Shown here: positions 13,402-17,246 of the stretch, in pieces
Layout: the number at the start of each line of letters is the position of its first letter
Position numbering within the stretch: position 1 is the first letter of the stretch
Assembly (NCBI GenBank): GCA_046262435.1
Contig: JBHEMT010000004.1
Coordinates: 1 to 17,246, forward strand
Length of the DNA: 17,246 nucleotides
Reading direction: 5' to 3'
From: JBHEMT01 sp046262435
GTDB taxonomy: Bacteria > Chloroflexota > Dormibacteria > Aeolococcales > Aeolococcaceae
Notes under the pieces: generated by a model
Told to the model about the DNA's origin: nothing
The model's input: only the letters and a program-made list of their open reading frames with translations
Database searches by the model: none
Translations under genes and position numbers: made by a program

Positions 13402-14118
13402 ATGGACGGTGGGAGCAGCCTGCGGATGCGAGACCTGGTGCGGCTCACCGGGGTGGGCGCGCCGACTATCCATTTCTATGCCCAGCAGGGGCTTCTCCCG
13501 GAGCACCGCAAGACTGCCGGTAACCAGGCTCGCTACCCGGAGAGCACGGTGGGCAGGCTCAGCTGGATCCGCTCCCTCCAGGACGAGCTGCGCCTTCCCC
13601 TCCGCTCCATCCGCTGGGTCCTGGAGAGATGGGGTGAACTGCCGATCTCCGAAATCCGCACCGCCCAGGCGCTCGGCACTCTGCTCGAGGCGCCCGACCC
13701 CGCGGCCGCCGGCGAGGACGTCGACCACCTCGCCGCCCGCCTTGGGCCCGATGACCTCGACGAGCTGCGCCGCCTTGGCCTGATCGGTGCTGCGGGGCCG
13801 CCGTCGCGTGGCGACGTCCGCCTGCTCGAACTCGTCGCCGCCCTTCGCCAGGCCGGGTTCACCGCCGCCGCCGGTTTCGATATCGCCAACCTGGCGCTCT
13901 ACCGGGACGCGGTGGAGCGGCTGGTGGAGGACGAACTGTCGCGGGTGGTCGAGCCGGTGCTGGCCCGGCTCGACGCCGAGGCGCTGCATGAGCTGGTCCA
14001 GCAGGGGCTGCCCCTGGCCAACCAGCTCCTCGCCCTGCTCCATGAGCGTGCCGTTCAGGGCGAGCTGCGCCGCTGGCTGGAGCTGCCCCACGATCCGACC
14101 GGTCAGGCGACCGCCTGA
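13402..14118 (+). CDS. MerR-family transcriptional regulator
   Basis: 238 residues from ATG 13402; an ATG at 13426 (MRDLVRLTGV) is also possible. N-terminal MerR winged helix: MRDLVRLTGVGAPTIHFYAQQGLLPEHRKTAGNQARYPESTVGRLSWIRSLQDELRLPLRSIRWVL, read in pieces as HTH LVRLTGVGAPTIHFY, wing QQGLLPEHRKTAGNQARY and helix LSWIRSLQDEL. It is followed by a longer C-terminal effector region than classic metal-sensing MerR proteins, about 150 residues, Ala/Leu/Glu-rich and helical, without the cysteines needed for metal binding. It probably senses a small molecule or another protein. It is 28 bases upstream of the ferritin-like gene in the same direction, so that gene is its likeliest target besides itself. 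Confidence 0.85.
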   Translation: MDGGSSLRMRDLVRLTGVGAPTIHFYAQQGLLPEHRKTAGNQARYPESTVGRLSWIRSLQDELRLPLRSIRWVLERWGELPISEIRTAQALGTLLEAPDPAAAGEDVDHLAARLGPDDLDELRRLGLIGAAGPPSRGDVRLLELVAALRQAGFTAAAGFDIANLALYRDAVERLVEDELSRVVEPVLARLDAEALHELVQQGLPLANQLLALLHERAVQGELRRWLELPHDPTGQATA

Positions 14119-14146
14119 CTCCCACACCGGACACGAGGATATTGAG

Positions 14147-15241
14147 ATGAGCACCCGCAGCTACGCGCTACCGGTCGAGCAGACCCGCTGGGAGGTCGCC
14201 AGCGGGAACACCACGGTGTTCAGCTGGGAGTACGACGAGGGCCGCGACAAGCTGCTCACCCTCTATGAGAAGGGCAAGAATCGCCAGTGGAACAGCCGAG
14301 AGCGCATCGACTGGACCACCCCGGTGGACCACGCCAACCCAATCGGCGGTGACGACTCCACCATCCCCATCTACGGTTCGCGCTCCTGGGAGCGGCTCGG
14401 GGCGGCGGACCGCGATACCCTCCGCCACCACCTCGCGTCCTGGCAGTTCAGCCAGTTTCTCCACGGCGAGCAGGGGGCCCTGATCTGCGCCGCCAAGATC
14501 GTCCAGACCGTGCCCGACCTCGACTCCAAGTACTACGCAGCCACCCAGGTGGTCGACGAGGCTCGCCACGTGGAGACGTACTCCCGCTACCTCGACGAGA
14601 AGCTCGGCCTGGCCTACCCGGTGAGTCCGCATCTCAAGGCCCTGCTCAACGACGTCATCGCCGACCAGCGCTGGGACATGACCTACCTGGGCATGCAGGT
14701 GCTCATCGAGGGGCTGGCCCTGGCCGCCTTCGGCCTGATTCGCGACATTGCCGTGAACCCGTTGGCGCGGGCGGTCAACGCTTACGTGATGGAGGATGAG
14801 TCGCGTCACGTCGCCTTCGGCCGCCTGGCGCTGCGTGACTTCTACCCGCAGCTGACCGAGGCGGAGCGCGCCGAGCGCGAGGAGTTCTGCGTCGAGGCCT
14901 GCTACCTGATGCGCGACCGCTTCCTCGCCGAGGAGGTGTGGCACGCACTGGACTTCGACGTCGCCGACTGCCTCGAGCATGTGCGCCAGTCGGAGGCACA
15001 GCAGCTGTTCCGGTCCCTCCTCTTCACCCGGATCGTTCCCACCCTGCGCGACATCGGGCTGTTCGGCCCCCGGGTGCAGGCGGCGTTTGCCGACATGGGG
15101 GTGATGGGCTACAGCGCGGTGGACCTGGACGCCCTCGGAGCGTCGGACGAGGCCGCGGCGGCGGAGATCGACGCCGGGCGACGGCAGCAGGTCGCGGCGA
15201 CCATCGCCGCCGGCCGCGACGGCCAGAAGGCGGCGAGCTAG
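14147..15241 (+). CDS. Ferritin-like diiron protein (R2/monooxygenase-like)
   Basis: 364 residues with a four-helix-bundle diiron site. Ligands in order: E108 in LHGEQGAL, E138 and H141 in DEARH, E188 in LIEGLAL, E218 and H221 in DESRH. This gives two ExxH pairs, each preceded by a lone Glu, as in ribonucleotide reductase R2, acyl-ACP desaturases and bacterial multicomponent monooxygenases. N-terminal LYEKGKNRQWNSRERIDW is typical of a subgroup annotated as ferritin-like or AurF-like oxygenase. The C-terminal 40 residues are Ala-rich and helical. Start: GAGG at 8 bases before ATG 14147. Downstream of a MerR regulator with a 28-base gap. The reaction is unknown; no reductase or electron-transfer partner gene lies within view. 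Confidence 0.85.
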   Translation: MSTRSYALPVEQTRWEVASGNTTVFSWEYDEGRDKLLTLYEKGKNRQWNSRERIDWTTPVDHANPIGGDDSTIPIYGSRSWERLGAADRDTLRHHLASWQFSQFLHGEQGALICAAKIVQTVPDLDSKYYAATQVVDEARHVETYSRYLDEKLGLAYPVSPHLKALLNDVIADQRWDMTYLGMQVLIEGLALAAFGLIRDIAVNPLARAVNAYVMEDESRHVAFGRLALRDFYPQLTEAERAEREEFCVEACYLMRDRFLAEEVWHALDFDVADCLEHVRQSEAQQLFRSLLFTRIVPTLRDIGLFGPRVQAAFADMGVMGYSAVDLDALGASDEAAAAEIDAGRRQQVAATIAAGRDGQKAAS

Positions 15242-15381
15242 CCCACCATCTGCGGCGGCCAGCCGATGTTGGTGCCTCGGGCGGTCAGCGACAAGGGCTC
15301 ACGTAGGCATTCCGGCGTGGACAGCACTCCAGAGCCAGGCGCGTCCATCTAGCTCTCGCTCAGCCGGTGGCGAGCCCGTGG
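15242..15381. other. Intergenic region between convergent genes
   Basis: 140 bases between the ferritin-like gene and the TadG-like gene. It has no ORF of note. One weak hairpin CTCGC/GCGAG (15355-15374) has a 10-base loop and no T-run; I see no convincing terminator. Confidence 0.5.
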
Positions 15382-16650
15382 TCAGCGGCGCAGGCCGACC
15401 GACCGCGGCGCCCCGCCCACATAGTTCGAGGAGTTGAGGTTGATCGTGCCGGTGCCGGTGACTGTCACGGTGTTGGCCGCGATCGTGCTGTTCGCGGCAA
15501 GGGCGCTCGAGGTGCCGGTGACTGTGACGTTAGCTGACTTCGCGTAGATGTCGCCGGTGAACGTGGATCCGCCACCTCCCGTGAGGGTATCCGTCGCTGT
15601 GTTGTTGCGGTCGGAGTAGAAGAGCATGCCCGCCAGCGACCCCCCGGTGGGGGCGGCCAGCGTCACCACCGGTGCCCCGTTCTGGAAGTAGTAGCCGCCG
15701 GCCTGGCCGGTGGACAGGCAGGCCACAGGTGTGGGATAGGTAGCGCAGGTGAAGTAGAAGGTCACGCCGCTGCCGACCACCGAGCCCACATTGCTCACTG
15801 AGAGCTCACCGAGAACGATGTAGACGCCGGGGGCAAAGGTCACTGTGTAGCCGCTGGCTGGGGCGATGGTCATGGTCCCGTAGATGCCCGGCTGGACAGT
15901 GCAGGTTACAGAGCAGCTGTAGGCAGCCGACTGTGCCGTCAGCCCAGCGAAGGACGGAACCGGAACGCTGCTGAACATGTCCAGCGCCGGCGAGCTCACG
16001 GTGGTCGGTGTCGGAGTGCAGGTCGTGCATGAGGAGCCCCCGGCGACCTGGATACTGGGGGCGCTGATCACCGCCTGGGTTCCGCCTGAGAAGGCGGTGG
16101 CCGCCGTCGAGTTGACAGCGATCGGTGCACCGGTGACGTTGAGGGTGCTTTTACCCGACGCGCCGATGCCCGGGCTCGCTGTCTTGCTCAGCGCACAGAC
16201 CCCGCAGGGCGCATACCCCGCACCGGCCCGCGCGCCGGTCGCGGTCACCAGGGAGGAGAACCCCACGAAGGCGCCGAAGAGGGTGGGCCGCGTATGCGAG
16301 ATGGTGACCTGCACGCTCACCGGAGACGCCGCGTTCACGAAGGTCACCACGTAGCCTGGTGGGCTGTAGGACCCGTCAGGGCAGCTGGCCACAGTGCACG
16401 CTGCCGGGATGGTCAGGCTGCGTGCAGCCGCGACGTACTGGAAGGCCACGTAGTTGGCCTTGCTGACCGTGGTGTACGACTGCGCCCCCGCCAGCGCCGC
16501 TGAGTCCGCGACCGCCTGCAGCTGCCGGCGGTCATCCATGCTCTGGCCGGTGTCGATGGCAAAAGACGCGAAGGCGGCGAGGACCACCCCGCAGAGGGCG
16601 AAAAGGACCAGGACCTGCCCTCCCTCGACACGGCGGGACCTGCGTGCCAT
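15382..16650 (-). CDS. TadG-like pilus-assembly protein with beta-rich C-terminal region
   Basis: 422 residues. N-terminal Tad-type segment: positively charged MARRSRRVEGGQ, a membrane helix VLVLFALCGVVLAAFASFAIDTG (about 13-35), then MDDRRQLQAVADSAALAGAQ, the hallmark of the TadG/Flp pilus-assembly N-terminal domain. The rest is extracellular, rich in Ser, Thr, Ala, Val and Gly, with few charges. A series of short beta-like repeats (for example NVTVTGTSS and NTVTVTGTGTINLNSSN) suggests a right-handed beta-helix or adhesin-like region. Eleven cysteines may form disulfides. The start is fixed by GGAG 5 bases before the ATG, inside the end of the TadE-like gene, whose TGA overlaps this ATG by one base. 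Likely part of a Tad/Flp pilus or a related surface structure. Confidence 0.8.
   Translation of the reverse strand: MARRSRRVEGGQVLVLFALCGVVLAAFASFAIDTGQSMDDRRQLQAVADSAALAGAQSYTTVSKANYVAFQYVAAARSLTIPAACTVASCPDGSYSPPGYVVTFVNAASPVSVQVTISHTRPTLFGAFVGFSSLVTATGARAGAGYAPCGVCALSKTASPGIGASGKSTLNVTGAPIAVNSTAATAFSGGTQAVISAPSIQVAGGSSCTTCTPTPTTVSSPALDMFSSVPVPSFAGLTAQSAAYSCSVTCTVQPGIYGTMTIAPASGYTVTFAPGVYIVLGELSVSNVGSVVGSGVTFYFTCATYPTPVACLSTGQAGGYYFQNGAPVVTLAAPTGGSLAGMLFYSDRNNTATDTLTGGGGSTFTGDIYAKSANVTVTGTSSALAANSTIAANTVTVTGTGTINLNSSNYVGGAPRSVGLRR
15451..15525. repeat. 15-base direct repeat inside the TadG-like gene
   Basis: GGTGCCGGTGACTGT occurs at 15451-15465 and again at 15511-15525, exactly 60 bases apart. 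It encodes the repeated TVTGT turn of the beta-rich C-terminus, so the unit is about 20 residues. Confidence 0.7.
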
Positions 16651-17246
16651 CAGTACTCCGCCAGGGTGGTGGAGGTGGAGGTGAGGAGCACGGTCGAGCC
16701 GAGAAGGCTGCTCACGCCGGGGGTGAGCGCCTGGAAGGAGAACTTGACGGTGACGGTGATGTAGAAGCAGCCCAGATCATTGCCGTTGTTCCCGCCGCGG
16801 TAGGCGTTCGCTGTCCACTCCTCCCTACGCGAGCCGAGCGCCACCGCACCGGCGGAGAGCGGAGCCGGGTAGCTGGCCGCGGTGCAGCTCATCGCAGTCG
16901 GCGTGATGCCACTCTCGGCCGGATAGATGCAGACGTATGCCGCGCCCGCCGGCGGCGTTCCGCAGCCGGCGGGCTTGGTCGCGGCGTAGAGAGTTGTCAC
17001 GGTGGTGAGGCTGGCCAGCCCGGTCTTGGCCGTCGCATAGAGGGCCGCGTCGGTCAGGCAGCCCACGCCCGTCTGATTGGCGGGGAGCGCCTGGCCCTCG
17101 CAGGGGAGGCCGTTGTAGGTCGGGCTGATCGTCGGGGTGGCGCCGAAGGGGTTGTCAGACCGGCTGGCGACGGCCGCGCCCTGCCGGGAGGCCTGGCGCG
17201 CGGCGTCGGCAAGAGTCGTGCTGGAGTAAACCAACCGGCCCTCGTC
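16650..17246 (-). CDS. TadE-like pilus protein (partial, 5' end outside window)
   Basis: 198 residues are visible; the open frame runs off the right edge without a start, so the N-terminal membrane helix is missing. The first visible residues DEGRLVYSSTTLADAARQASRQGAAVAS match the segment following the membrane helix in TadE/TadF-family pseudopilins. The remainder is an extracytoplasmic domain rich in Thr, Ala, Gly and Pro, with seven cysteines suggesting disulfides, and a C-terminal beta region VKFSFQALTPGVSSLLGSTVLLTS, which is characteristic of the TadE C-terminus. A TTG at 17234 opens an ORF but is not a credible start. The stop TGA overlaps the ATG of the TadG-like gene, so they are translationally coupled. 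Confidence 0.8.
   Translation of the reverse strand, partial: DEGRLVYSSTTLADAARQASRQGAAVASRSDNPFGATPTISPTYNGLPCEGQALPANQTGVGCLTDAALYATAKTGLASLTTVTTLYAATKPAGCGTPPAGAAYVCIYPAESGITPTAMSCTAASYPAPLSAGAVALGSRREEWTANAYRGGNNGNDLGCFYITVTVKFSFQALTPGVSSLLGSTVLLTSTSTTLAEY

Noticed and set aside
13787..14146. Upstream extension of the ferritin-like frame
   Set aside because: It overlaps the MerR-type gene in another frame; a good Shine-Dalgarno marks the start at 14147.
15355..15374. Hairpin between the ferritin-like and TadG-like genes
   Set aside because: Only five pairs, 10-base loop, no T-run; not convincing as a terminator.
1..17246. CRISPR array, insertion sequence or prophage
   Set aside because: No regularly spaced repeats, transposase, integrase or terminal inverted repeats were seen; the only direct repeat noted is inside the TadG-like gene and is explained by protein structure.

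Overview
The window is a GC-rich stretch (roughly 70% GC by eye) of a bacterial chromosome with dense, ordinary housekeeping organisation. There is no phage, IS element or CRISPR array. An inositol/phosphatidylinositol-mannoside (PIM) gene set, TANNNT -10 elements placed 6-8 bases before start codons, and an actinobacterial-type inositol-3-phosphate synthase point to Actinobacteria or a neighbouring high-GC lineage such as Dormibacterota. I cannot name the genus.

Layout. 1-837 (-) is the start of holB (DNA polymerase III delta'), cut by the left edge and divergent from a CPBP membrane protease at 895-1632 (+). 1639-5934 (-) is a tightly overlapping five-gene operon in transcription order: ArsR-type regulator, inositol-3-phosphate synthase, PatA-like acyltransferase, PimA-like mannosyltransferase, CDP-alcohol phosphatidyltransferase (PI-phosphate synthase type). 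Together they could make inositol phosphate, build phosphatidylinositol, then mannosylate and acylate it. A promoter with a perfect 7-5-7 palindrome on its -10 lies before the ArsR gene. 6006-6829 holds a small membrane ORF (-) and a PH-like membrane protein (+). 6909-8914 (+) holds aat (leucyl/phenylalanyl-tRNA-protein transferase) and a PlsC-type acyltransferase.

8955-10225 (+) is the most unusual part. It is a tRNA-Tyr(GTA) with C1-G72, A73 and a 5-nt variable loop, which are archaeal/eukaryotic features, followed 33 bases later by an archaeal/eukaryotic-type tyrosyl-tRNA synthetase. Bacterial tRNA-Tyr normally starts with G1-C72 and has a long variable arm. The two genes therefore look like a matched foreign pair kept together.

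10266-11611 (-) holds a zinc alcohol dehydrogenase and a 98-residue protein of unknown function. 11703-12949 (+) holds an HhH-GPD-fold protein lacking the usual catalytic Lys/Asp, coupled to an MBL-fold hydrolase. 12992-13177 (-) is a small single-span membrane protein. It diverges from a MerR-type regulator (13402-14118) that is followed by a ferritin-like diiron protein (14147-15241). 15382-17246 (-) carries two Tad/Flp-pilus-type secreted or membrane proteins, TadG-like and TadE-like, the latter cut by the right edge.

Several first genes of transcription units (holB, aat, the HhH protein, the 98-aa protein, the MerR gene) have a -10-like box almost touching the start codon, which suggests leaderless transcripts. 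Several downstream or co-transcribed genes (acyltransferase, tyrS, ADH, ferritin-like, tadG) have Shine-Dalgarno sequences or overlapping stop/start codons.
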